Positions 47,337 through 58,084 of a DNA stretch of 64,000 nt are shown in pieces. Numbering within the stretch: the stretch's first letter is position 1; the number at the start of each line of letters is the position of its first letter. The position numbers were made by a program, and so were the translations under genes. Source of the stretch: Thamnidium elegans (lineage: Eukaryota > Mucoromycota > Mucoromycetes > Mucorales > Mucoraceae). The notes under the pieces were generated by a model that saw only the letters and a program-made list of their open reading frames with translations, was not told the origin of the DNA and searched no databases. The stretch lies in contig JAIXMG010000013.1 in assembly GCA_025201345.1 (NCBI GenBank), positions 248,001 to 312,000 of the forward strand, written 5' to 3'.

Positions 47337-48165
47337 TTATTCTCTTCTTAAATTATCTAATCTTGCTTGTAAAGCAGCATCATTTGATTCTGTTTGTGCA
47401 ACTTTTTCATGTTGTGTAGGCTGTTTAAATCCAGTTGGTACCTGATTGAGCTTTTTTTATTTTTTATTTGTTAGTTTTACTTACTAGATATATATATATC
47501 ATTTTATTACCTCTTGGTTGAAACTAATTCCAATTTCATCCAATACTTTGCTTACTATCTCATCACTCTCTTCTTCATCTTCTTCTTCTTCCATTGCATC
47601 ATCAATAGCATCATTCATAAGTTCATCCTTCATGTCCATCATTTCGCTTTCCTTTTCAAAGTCCATCATAATCTTTTGAATTTGAGGCAAGTTCATTTGT
47701 TTATTCATGGAACCCATAGCCTTTGTTGCTCCCTTCATAGCCTCGGCCATTTGATTACTAGAACTAAGTGTTTGAATACGTAAACCAACTGCTTGTAACT
47801 GAGTCTTCATTTGATAAAACTTTTGAACATTACGTCTTGTACGAACCAAGTCTTTGGCCATAACTTTACAAGAGTTCTACACACAAAAACATTATATTAT
47901 GATACATTTATATATATGCACTATATGTACCATTTGATTCTCTTTTGCAGCCTTCTTGATATCTAGGATCAATTTCTTTTCTTGTCTTTCAAGCTTCTCT
48001 CGTTCACGATCCAACTCCCGTTGTGCCTTGGTAAGACTACGTTGATGTTGACGCAATACTTCCGCTGCTGTCTTTTTTTTTCCAAATAAGAAATCCTAAT
48101 AAAAAAATTTCCCCAGGAACCCATAAGAATCATGCAAAAACCTTTTTTTTTTCTATCTTTACCAT
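47337..48165 (-). CDS. vps2: ESCRT-III subunit VPS2/CHMP2
   Basis: Charged multivesicular body protein of the Snf7 superfamily, which forms membrane-remodelling filaments in endosomal sorting. The N-terminal basic helix is DFLFGKKKTAAEVLRQHQRS, the next helix has LDRERERLERQEKKLI, and exon 3 continues MAKDLVRTRRNVQKFY. The acidic C-terminal half ends with the MIM1 motif LQARLDNLRRE, which binds the Vps4 MIT domain. Animal CHMP2 starts MDLLFG, so the Met must precede DFLFG. The only fitting ATG is 48163-48165, directly followed by a GT donor, so coding exon 1 is a lone start codon and the intron is 48096-48162. Stop at 47337-47339. Confidence 0.92.
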
Positions 48166-48313
48166 TGTTTTATTTTTTTTTAAAAAAGGGGAAAAAAAGG
48201 AAAAATAAATTTGGTGTGACTGAAATAAACGCGTTTTTATATACACAACATTCGTCTTTTTATTACAGTAAACAAAAAAAAACAAATCTTTATCTTTTTC
48301 CCTTTTTTTTTTT

Positions 48314-48948
48314 TTACTTTCTCATCAACAAATAAATGTTTTCACCGACAGTCAAGTTTTGTAAATGTCTATAATCACCTTCTAAGCACATTAAAAGACC
48401 ACCGTAGGAAACATATACAGAACTAACAAAAAAAAAAAAAAAAAAAAAAAGACAATAAGTTTTCCCTGTCTTTTTATCACTTTTTCTTTCCTTTATGCAC
48501 TTTTGTAATACTTACACTTGTTGACCAGCAGTAGAACCCTTGTTAGAATCTTCATATCTATAAACTTTACCGAACATAACGTATTCGTATTCGTCACTAA
48601 GATCACGCTCTCCGGGAGCACGCTCACGCCAGCTCTCCTTCTTTTCAACACCGCCAACACTTGCGCTGGCTTCAAGAGAGAGAGAAGAGGCCAAGACAAG
48701 TGAGAACTTTTCTCCGACCTTTAAAGGATAAATCTCTGCATTGAAATCTAAAGTCAAGTCCATTTCATAGTTCTCTGAACGACCAACAAGACGTGACACT
48801 AAAATAATATACGTTCCCCCTCTTTTAGTTATACAACTCCCACTAAACCCTCATCTCTCTCATTATTACCTCTGTCAAAACGCTTGCCTTGAGGATCGAG
48901 ATCCTTAATATCGAAAATATCTTGGAATAAAATGCTATCGGTAGACAT
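48314..48948 (-). CDS. rpb8: RNA polymerases I/II/III common subunit RPB8 (RPABC3)
   Basis: About 145-aa OB-fold subunit shared by the three nuclear RNA polymerases. Three exons: MSTDSILFQDIFDIKDLDPQ with GKRFDR; VSRLVGRSENYEMDLTLDFN to GQQ; and VYVSYGGLLMCLEGDYRHLQ to the end MRK. The last exon is typical of RPB8. Length and domain order are normal. It is divergent from UTP30 with 206 bp between start codons, which suggests shared promoter DNA for two growth-linked genes. Confidence 0.95.
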
Positions 48949-49154
48949 TATATATAAATGTTATATAGAATAATAAAAAGCAGAAGAAAAAAAAGTAAAA
49001 AAAAAAAAGTTGATTTTTTTGAAATATGAAATAACAGTCACCGAGTGCATTCTCATTCAATATGACTGGAGGCTTAGATAGAAAGACCGAAACTTTTCCT
49101 CTTTCTTTTTCTTTTTTTTTTTTTTTTTTTTTTCCATATAAACTTGTCAATACC

Positions 49155-50077
49155 ATGTCTGTAAAGATTAACGAAGAAAAGGTAACACCAAAAAAAAACA
49201 TACTCCAAAACAATAGCTTTTTATCTAAAAAAAAAATGTACTTTACTCGAAGGCTAAAAAAGCATTCAAAGCTTTATTTAAACACGAAGCTCAACATGGC
49301 GAGAAAGAAGAAGATATATGGTTAATGGTGTCTACATTCAGAAAGATCACTTTAACTAGTGGTAGACCTACACGCATGTAATTATATCACCATATAAAAG
49401 ACACCCTTAAATAGGTAATTGCGCTGTACTAACATCCTACTAGTGTATTGAAACACGGCTGTCAAACTCCCGGTGTGCATAGATGTTTATTCACAAAGAA
49501 AGAACAACAAAAGTATAAGGACATTATCAAGGAGAAGAAAATCCGAGGCGTGCATAAAGTACTTGACATTAAACACATTAAAAAACTTTACCCTACACCT
49601 CAATCGAAACAAGCATTGATGGACGAATACGATATGTTTATGGGTGCAAAGAATATTATTAGAGATTTACAAAAAGTGTTGGGTAGAGACGTATATAAAA
49701 AGAGAAGGTAATGGTTTTATCCTATTGTTATTGAATGTGTTACAAAAGACTTACTTTTATGCAGAGAACCTATTCCTATCGATTTAAATAAACCTGATTT
49801 ACAAAAAGAAATTTTACGTACAGCAAAATCAACTTACATGAATTTCCATACAGGAACATGTCACGCTATTCGTATTGCAACAACAGGACAAGACCCTACA
49901 ATTGCATTTGAAAACCTTATGTCTGCTTATAAAAAGATTATTGCTGCCGTTCCCGGTGGAGATAGAAACATTAGATCATTTCAAATCAAGACTGCAAATT
50001 CAACTAGTTTACCCGTATACGATGCCGAAACTGATTTTGTGAACGATGGATATCAAAGTGATGAACAAATCATTTAG
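49155..50077 (+). CDS. utp30: UTP30/RSL1D1-like ribosomal-L1-domain protein
   Basis: Nucleolar ribosome-biogenesis protein with an L1-like fold, in four exons starting 49155-49181. Exon 2 gives AKKAFKALFKHEAQHGEKEE and DIWLMVSTFRKITLTSGRPT. Exon 3 has GCQTPGVHRCLFTKKEQQ and YDMFMGAKNIIRDLQKVLGR. Exon 4 has STYMNFHTGTCHAIRIATTG and KIIAAVPGGDRNIRSFQIKT, typical of the family. The basic C-terminus found in animal RSL1D1 is absent; this one is acidic. The second intron carries a perfect TACTAAC branch site at 49427-49433. Utp30 is part of the small-subunit processome. Confidence 0.85.
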
Positions 50078-50188
50078 AGAAAATAAAATAAAAAATAAAA
50101 ACATCGCTCTTTTAATTCCTGTTGTTATTTAAAATTCGTTCCCTGGGTTACAGTTTTTTTTCTTTTCTTTCCTTTTTTTTCTTTTGTC

Positions 50189-50680
50189 ATGTTATCTAGA
50201 GTTTTACAACCTGTACGTCAACCTGCTCGTTTCTATTCTTCTTCTACAAACTTTTTAAATACATTCATGTCTTCCAACGAAAAAGGCCCTGTTCAGCTCT
50301 CTATTGAATCCAAAGTAAATAAACAAACAAAAATGCTTAAAGTATACACGTTTACTGACTAAGCTTATAGGTAACTGAAGCTTTAAACCCTACAATCTTG
50401 GAAGCTGTCAACGAATCTCACAAGCATGCTCATCATGAAGCCATGAAGGGTGTTACCAACAAAGAAACTCACTTCAAGTAAGTTTTCCTTATAAAAAAAT
50501 CAACGACAACAAAAGCTAACACGTTATAATAGGTTAACTGTCGTATCTGACGCATTCCAGGGCAAGTCTTTAATGCAACGCCATCGTTTGATTTACGGTA
50601 TTTTGGACGACGAATTAAAAAATCAAGGCTTACATGCTTTAACTCTCAAGACCAAAACTCAAGCAGAGCTCGAAAAGTAA
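50189..50680 (+). CDS. Mitochondrial BolA-family protein (BOL1-like)
   Basis: About 120-aa protein in three exons that works with monothiol glutaredoxins in Fe-S cluster delivery. The N-terminus (MLSRVLQPVRQPARFYSSST) looks like a mitochondrial presequence. The BolA core has LNPTILEAVNESHKHAHH, ETHFKLTVVSDAFQGKSLMQ, RHRLIYGILDDEL and LHALTLKTKT. The His in SHKHAHH and the RHR segment are the usual cluster-ligand and helix positions. Presequence and size favour the BOL1 subtype over the cytosolic BOL2. It starts 111 nt downstream of UTP30. Confidence 0.9.
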
Positions 50681-50974
50681 AAAAAAAAAAAAAACTTTCA
50701 GTAAAAAATTTTACTTTTTTAATTTTAATGAGGTGACAGTGTCATAATAAACTTTAAGAGTTTTACCATACATGGTGATATACTACTCTGATCAAATAGA
50801 AATTGTCACTTTTTACAAACAAAAACAATTACCCATATGATATAGCATCTTTGAAGAAACTTAATAATAAAACTTTAATCAGATAACTTTTAATTTTAGA
50901 TATAAGTTACTGAAATATACAACTAATGATCGCTAAGTTTTATTTATGTTTTAATATTCGGTATGGCCATTATT

Positions 50975-51007
<33 letters not shown>
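50681..51007. other. AT-rich spacer
   Basis: Spacer after BolA ending in a T-run of about 29 (50979-51007) that abuts the Tc1 relic. Nothing else recognised. Confidence 0.5.
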
Positions 51008-51010
<3 letters not shown>

Positions 51011-51200
51011 GCTATACATCTTTCGGGCATACTACTTGTAAATTTTAAACAAATATCTTGCCCAATATTTCCCACTCTTCTTGGATAAAGGCGTCCAATT
51101 GTTTCAAATTAGTACATTTATGTCTTCTCTTTCCAATTTTTCTACCTAAAAGGTACCAAAGGTTTTCAAGTGTATTTAGATCCGGACTTTGAAGGATGTA
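51008..51200 (-). pseudogene. 3' fragment of a Tc1/mariner-type transposase
   Basis: Read on the minus strand from 51194, the segment gives LQSPDLNTLENLWYLLGRKI and GKRRHKC, then EEWEILGKIFV and a stop. QSPDLNPIENLW is the hallmark around the third catalytic residue of Tc1-like transposases; here P-I has become T-L, while the Glu remains. Past the stop, another frame gives SMPERCIAV, matching the SMPRRLKAVI-type end of the family. Only about the last 60 codons survive, with a frameshift or stop, so this is a relic. It is unlike the element at 35.6 kb. Confidence 0.78.
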
Positions 51201-51291
51201 GTTTATTTATGATTACTTTTTACAATTGTTTATGAATAAAAGTGTCGATAAATCAAATAATTGTATATGCAAAATTTTACTTTATTTTTTT

Positions 51292-53912
51292 TTAATATAA
51301 TCCAATTGGATGTTGCTCTTTACATTTTTCAATGGCTACTGCCATTTTTTCTGATTTACTATCAAGATATTGTACATAATCAAGTGCACGTTGTTGCACA
51401 TCGGCTGGTAACTCGTTAAAGGGACCGAGTATGGGTCCTCTAGCAATCTGTACGAAGAAAAAGGGAACGAGTTTGGTCTCGGCTTCTATTAATGTGTCAA
51501 GATCAAATATATCACGATCACTACGTTTAACAATATCGCACATGATATTTAAAATGGATCGACTGGTTTCGACGTGGTTAGAACGCAATTGCCATAACAA
51601 TTTAGGAAGACCCAATACCCAACCCTTTAATAAGGTGGCTAATTCTGTGTGAGGTCTAATAACAAATTGACCATTATAACTAGGTGTAGATTGAACCTAT
51701 ATTTTTAAAAAAAAATTAGCAAATCTACATAAGACATGTTCTATCTATTTTCATTACCATATATACACGAGTAATAAACTCTAACGCAACTCTCTTGGAA
51801 GCAGAATTAGGTTGACAAAGATCATAATAACCTAAAAGTGCTTTAAACATAGTAATACTCTCTTCGTACTCGAGACAATTCAAGAAACCCCAAATAGCAG
51901 GTAACAAAGAAACTAAATTCTCCATTCTAAAGCTAGAGCTAGCAGTTGTCATTGTACCGTCTTCAGATTGGTATCCCAAAACACCCAAAACATGTTCTAC
52001 GACATTTTCTGCCCATTCAGGAATATCTGTCTCTTCATGTTCTTTTTCTAATTTTCTACGTTTTACTTGTTGACGTTCTGTTAGCTTGGCATTGCTCATC
52101 TTATTCTTGATTTGTGTAGAATTCTTTTGCATTTTTCTAGCCAGCAGAAACAAAGACGTCAATTCACAAAGCATGATATTCATCTCTTGTAATAAATCGT
52201 CTACTTTTGATCCTCGGTTACCGAACGAATCCGCTCCGTAAGGAAAATAAACTGTAAAATGTTTCAATAATTGTTGTAAGTGTTGGTTAAGCCATTCTTT
52301 AGGCAAGTCACTGATAATTTCGGACCCAACAATAGCTCTCCAAAGGATTAATGATAATCTTAATACTTGGTTTAATAATTCTAAAGCAGGTGACATGGAA
52401 ATGCTGCTGACAGAGACAAATACAGCAGGTGCGGCTTCTAACCAAGATGCAACCAAAATAGGTTGGAATGTTTCAATTAATTCTTTAATATTACGCAATC
52501 TTTCTTCAGCACTGAATTCACTATTGTTAATTTCGGAAGTAGCAGTTTGTCCACCACTGGCAGTTGTAACTGTACTGGTGCTGGTGTTTTTAGGTCCAGA
52601 AGATTCGAACAAATGAAGATGTGAGTAGGTAGCTAATTTAGCTCCTTCGGAAAGATAAGGTGCAATAGAGGCTACCATGGAATACGAAGGTGTAAATGCG
52701 TTTTTAATCTTACTATCCCATTTTACTGTCTTTGATTCATCTGCAGCGTTATATTGTGACATTTTACTCTTGAAAGCATGACGAGCATGTCTACTATCCA
52801 AATAATTCAACAAAAACCAAAAATTATCTTGATCGTTTTCTGATAATCCAGCCTTAAGAAAGTTGGAAAGACTGACGAAAAGCCCAAGTTTATTCTATAT
52901 AAAAAAGTATGGGTTAAAATTAGACATGAATTAAAAATAAAATAAAAAAAATTACCTTGTGAATATGTAAATGAGATTTAGTGACAGCAGCCTTAACAGA
53001 GGCAGTTGTAGAGACACCATTACCACCGGTAATAGAATTTTGAGCTTGTGTATTAATACTATTGGAGTCCACAGTCAAAAGACTCATATAATTACCCGTA
53101 ACACGATTCCAAAACTTGGAGACAACGATCTCAGGTGCAATTTGAATCCATAAATCCATTAATTTAACAGCATCTAATCGTACGTCTTCAAAAATATGTG
53201 TCATGGCCGAACAGGTATAAATAATCAACAAAGGCATAAAAGGCTGAAGTTCGACAAGATCAACCTCAACAAATGTATCTTTTAAAAAGTTCAAGGTTGC
53301 TTTTCTAACATCTCTATCGTCATCAACAAAAAGTTTAAGTACTCCATTTACTACAAGCCCTAAAGATGAAACTAAAAGATGGGGATATGAACTACAAAGA
53401 TCTGTAAGGCCAGAAAGTGCCTCTATTTTTTTTAAAAAAAAATATATATATATATATTAGCTGTCAAATTTATACAAAGTTTTTATATACATAAATAGAA
53501 CTGAAATACCCTTCTTAACACCAGAGTTATAATGCTTCAATTGAACAACGAGATCTGCTAAAGTAAGATTACGACTAGTGGTGATCTCATGCGATTTATC
53601 CTCATTGATACTTTGGTTAGGAAGTGTAATACCTATTTACAAAGAAGAAGAAAAAAGTTTAATTTCTTGAGGCAGAAGAAAAACCTTCCTCTATATCCTT
53701 ACTCTTAGACTTGAAGGAAGTATCCGTAAAGTTGTCTGGTACTTGCTTTTGCTTTCCCACCTTGAGCTTCTTTTTCTATTTGTTCCATATATGTATAAAA
53801 AAAAAGTATTTATCTGTAAGCAAAAAAGAAAACAAAGCTTCTAAATACAAGTGTTTTCATTTACCTTGAAGTCCTCCATCTTGGCGGCTTTCTTTTTTCT
53901 GGCGTTAGGCAT
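51292..53912 (-). CDS. ipi1: IPI1/TEX10-like pre-rRNA-processing protein (Rix1 complex)
   Basis: HEAT-repeat-like nucleolar protein of at least six exons; ATG 53910-53912 (MPNARKKKAAKMEDFK, a basic start). Short exons then give KKLKVGKQKQVPDNFTDTSF and SRNLTLADLVVQLKHYNSGV. The conserved Ipi1 core reads ALSGLTDLCSSYPHLL, KLFVDDDRDVRKATLNFL and FEDVRLDAVKLMDLWIQIAP. The C-terminal two-thirds is helical and resembles TEX10. The Rix1 complex (Rix1-Ipi1-Ipi3) matures the 60S subunit with Mdn1. Stop at 51292-51294. The P450 fusion lies upstream on the same strand. Confidence 0.86.
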
Positions 53913-54346
53913 ATTGGTATTATCGTGCTGTTTCTAGAGAGAACTGTAAGTTAAAAGTTTTTTTTTCCCTCTCTTTTTGAACTTCGGTAATGTATTTTTT
54001 TTTTTGAAGTATTAACAGTCACGATTAGCTAATGTTTTGGGAGAAAATACGCATAAATGTGTTCCTTACTTAAACAGCAAGAAAGTTGCCACAAAAGGAT
54101 AAAAAGGGTATACTCTGATTTAAGTTGCTTAAACAGTCTGAACAAGATAAAATTTTAAACTAAATAGCAAAATTTATATAAAAAAACATGTAACTAGAAT
54201 ACTTTACATACTAAAACTTTATAAATATGCAACACAATAATATCAAAATCTAAGTTATGCAGACTTTATTTAAGTGAAAAAAATAGGGAAATTTTAAAAT
54301 GAGAAATATATAATATACAAAAATGCTAAGAAAAGAAAATGAAAAT
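53913..54346. other. Spacer between the P450 fusion and IPI1
   Basis: A 434-bp AT-rich gap between two minus-strand genes, holding the P450 3' UTR and the IPI1 promoter. No extra gene is visible. Confidence 0.55.
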
Positions 54347-57300
54347 TTAACCCCAAACATCTTGGAAGAAGCACTTTTCTTCCATAAGTTTTTGAAGGAA
54401 GTTATCAGCCTCTTCATCATTTTGAGCAACACCGAAACTCTTTGACATGACTTGGAAAGTAGAGCAAACATCACGACTCATAGCACCACTACCACAGATA
54501 TAAACAGCGCCATTAGTACCGTTGTTGTTAAACAACAAGGACCAAACTTCGCCTGCGTGAGCTAACAAGGCATGTTGAACATACTTTTGAGAGGTAGGAG
54601 GGTTCTTACGAGAGAAAGCGATATGCTTGGTAACAAGAACACCAGACTTGGTATATTCCTCAAGTTCATCACTGTAGATATAATCCTTTTCAGGGTTACG
54701 ACAACCAAAGAATAAGATACAAGGTCCAACTTCTTGACCGTTCTTCTTTTGGAAAGCTCTTTCTTGAAGGAAACCACGGAAAGGTGCAACACCAGTACCA
54801 GCAGCAACCATAATCAAAGGCTTTGTAATATCAGCAGGCATGCTGAAAGTACTCTTGGAAGACTTGAGATGAGCACGAAGACGAGCCGAGTTTCGAAGTC
54901 TCATCAAGTACGAAGAGGCAAGGCCAGGATAATGCTTATCTCCAACAATATCGTCGACAACACCGACAGAGATATGAGCATGCTTAGGGAATGTAAGAGG
55001 AGATGAAGCAATAGAATAACGTCTAGGTTGCATAACACCAACGGCTGCTAAGAATTGGCCGAGATCAATACGACTAACTTGAGGGAAAGCTAATTGAAGA
55101 TCGAGCAAAGTTCTATGCTTCTTGATAAATTCGGGGTATTGATCTTGGTTACGTTCATCAGGCATAGTTAAACTATCAAACTTCTTGGCTGTTTCGGGAG
55201 CAGTAGCATGAAGTTGAGAAGCAAAGAAACTCAACATACGACGAGAAGGAGGAGACATGAGGTCAGCATAATAGATCAAGGCATTACGTACAGTACAGGG
55301 ACCCTTAATACTAGCGGCCATAGAACGAGGAGAGAGATCATCGATAGACTCAGCATCAACTTCAAAGACTGAATCTAAAACAAGGCCAAAACCTAAAGCA
55401 ATACGTTCAGCTTCTTCAGGGTTGTTTTCGGGCATAATTTCAATATGATCACCAGCTTCATAAAGGTGACCTTCAACAGAGCTAGCAGATTCAAGTTGTG
55501 AGATATCAATTTCAATATGACGAGTGCTACGATCTGAGCCTTCCTTTTGAAGTTCGCGGTTAACGAGCAAGGTGGAATTGTATTCACCATTCTTGTTATC
55601 CATAGCTGACTTCCACTTTTCAGATTCGCTAGGAGAAATAAATTTGACCTTGGCTGTACTTAAATCGGTATCCTCAGCAGATAATGTGGCAGTAGGGATA
55701 ACAGACTTACTGGCAGAAGCAGCAACACCGTACTTGCCGAGAACATGAGTCCAGAAGTAAGCACACCATTGGTTGAAGTCACCATCCATATCAGCATCAG
55801 CATCTCCGACACCAGGAGAGAAGAAACGATGAGCGCCAAGGGTATCAAGACTAGTATCAACCTTGTAAGGGAAAGCTTGATAAGTTCTCCAGTTCTTGTT
55901 ACCAAGACCAAATACAGCATAGTTGATACCATTAAGCAAATCTTCGTTATCATTTTGGATACTGGTTTCCAAAAATTTGTTAAAGTCTTCAGCAGAATCA
56001 GGAGGTAAACCATTATAAGTAGCAGTACAGATAACAACAAGTTCGTGTTGGCTTTCCTTAGTATCTGCAGGCTTTTGATATTTACCGGTTTTAACAACCT
56101 CCCACTCATCCATAGGAAGAAGAGAGACATCCTTGAAACCGAAACGCTTAGCTTGAGAAGACATTTGACTAGCATAATCTTGAGCGGAACCAGTTTGAGT
56201 ACCAAAGAGGAAAGTAACCTTGGGCAAGTCGATGGCACCAACAGTACTAACCTTGCGATCCAATACAGGCATACTAATCTTTTCTTCAGGTTCTTCGGAC
56301 TTTTGGTAAATAATATTTTCGCTAGGCTCAGGGAAGTTAGTACGAGGATGAATGTTCATAAACATGTTGAGAGGCTTGGTAGTAGGTTGATAAGGATCAT
56401 AAACGACATCAGGACCGTCATACTTGAACTCGAAGCGATGCAAGAACATACTAAGAACAGTCTTGGCTTCTTGAAGAGCGAAAGCCATACCAATACAGGC
56501 TCTGGGACCAGTACTGAAAGGTAACCAAGCATAAAGAGAACGCTTTTGTTCTTCTTCAGGAGTCCAACGCTCAGGATCAAACTTTGTAGGGTTTTCGTAA
56601 ACATCGGGGTTCATATGCATGTTATAGATAGATACAACAGAGGCGGTACCAGCCTTTACACGATAGCCGCCAGGAACAATACAGTCCTTCTTACAGTACT
56701 TACTAAGGAGTCTCAAGGGAGAATGACAACGGAGAGCTTCCTTCAAGACTCTACTGAGATACTTGAGACTGGCAATTTGTTCAACAGTAGGTAACTCATC
56801 AGAGCTAATACCAGCATTTGCAACTTCTTGGAGTACCTTGGCTTGAATATCAGGGTTCCTAGAAAGTTCGTAAAGAACCCATGCCAAAGTATTAGCGGTG
56901 GTATCATGACCAGCGATCAAAAAGGTAATAACTTGATCACGAATATTTTCGTCGCTAAGACCCAAGTTTTGTTCATCACGAGCATTCAACATGAAACCTA
57001 AAAGATCTTTCTCGGAGTCCTTGGCAAATTCACTGTTCTTACGTTCGACAATTACTTGATCGACAATGGAACGCATCAAGTTATTTCCGCGTTCCCAAGA
57101 ACGGTTAGATTCCATAGGTAATTGCTTCATAAATGCGGGGCGAGAGAAACGAACAACACTGTTACTAAGAGCGAAACCCATAGCGTTAATGAAAGGATGA
57201 GAAGGCTTGTTACGGTCCATTAAATCAAAAGAGTAACCAAAACCAATACGACCGATAGTTTCGAAGGTTAAGTTAGTACACCAATCTAAAATTTCAACTT

Positions 57301-58084
57301 TGTCCTCTGGAGTATATTCAGAAAGCACCTTCATAGTTTCTTGTGCAATGATACCCATTTCTGGTTGATATGCCTAACTCAAAAAAAAAATCACGTGCGT
57401 AAATATAAGGTTTATTGACTGTAAAAAATATATTGTTACCTTAATAGCACGAGGACTGAAGGCGGGCATAAGAATTTTATGTGCCAATTTCCATTCATCA
57501 GCATCAGAATCAGATGTAAATAAACCATTACCGGCGAAATCTTTAATTTCTTTCAAGGTATTGGTAATCTTCTTTGTGAAATATTCGGACTCTTTAACGA
57601 AAATCTCAGCGATAGCGGGATCATTGGTAGCAACCATCTCTGTACCCAAAACATTGACACTGGCAATGTTACCATAGGTAGCGAATTGTTTAGCCCAACC
57701 AGCAGTTCTATAAATTAGTTTGTTAATAAACATAAACGTGCTTTTTTTTTTGTTAAAAAATATATATATTTACAAATCAGGCATCATTTCATAAAGGTTG
57801 CCAACCATTGGTAATCTTACTGGACCTGGAACTTCCTTAATTTGTTGATGGAAGTGGATATAAACAACTTGTTGTAATCTAACCATTTCAATTTCAGTCA
57901 ATTCAACACCTGTAGATGTTTCAAGAATAATGTCATTCAAAGGAATAGCTAAACCGAGTTTTTCAGCTGCTAAGCTACGGACCGTGTTGGTGTTAGCGCC
58001 GTTACCGATACGGATAATTTTTCCTTCGGCTTCGATATTCTCGCAGCCTTTCAAGGCGACGATTAGAGATATAGTTTCAGACAT
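54347..58084 (-). CDS. Self-sufficient cytochrome P450:NADPH-P450 reductase fusion (CYP505/BM3-like)
   Basis: Predicted 1201-aa protein; exons 57774-58084, 57440-57707 and 54347-57373 sum to whole codons. Residues about 1-80 form an extra domain (see findings), then VPGPVRLPMVGNLYEMMPDL opens the P450. P450 signatures: I-helix LIAGHDTTANTLAW, K-helix EALR, PERW, and heme loop FSTGPRACIGMAF. The reductase follows: FMN site FLFGTQTGSAQDYASQMSSQ, FAD site RRYSIASSPLTF, NADPH sites AAGTGVAPFRGFLQER and YICGSGAMSRDV, ending EKCFFQDVWG. No N-terminal membrane anchor is present, so it should be soluble. Relatives such as P450BM3 and P450foxy hydroxylate fatty acids near the omega end; this activity is likely but inferred. 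Codon bias is strong, suggesting high expression. Confidence 0.95.

Noticed and set aside
55660..56241. 193-codon minus-strand frame inside the P450 fusion
   Set aside because: Out-of-frame shadow caused by strong codon bias; the fusion protein explains the region.
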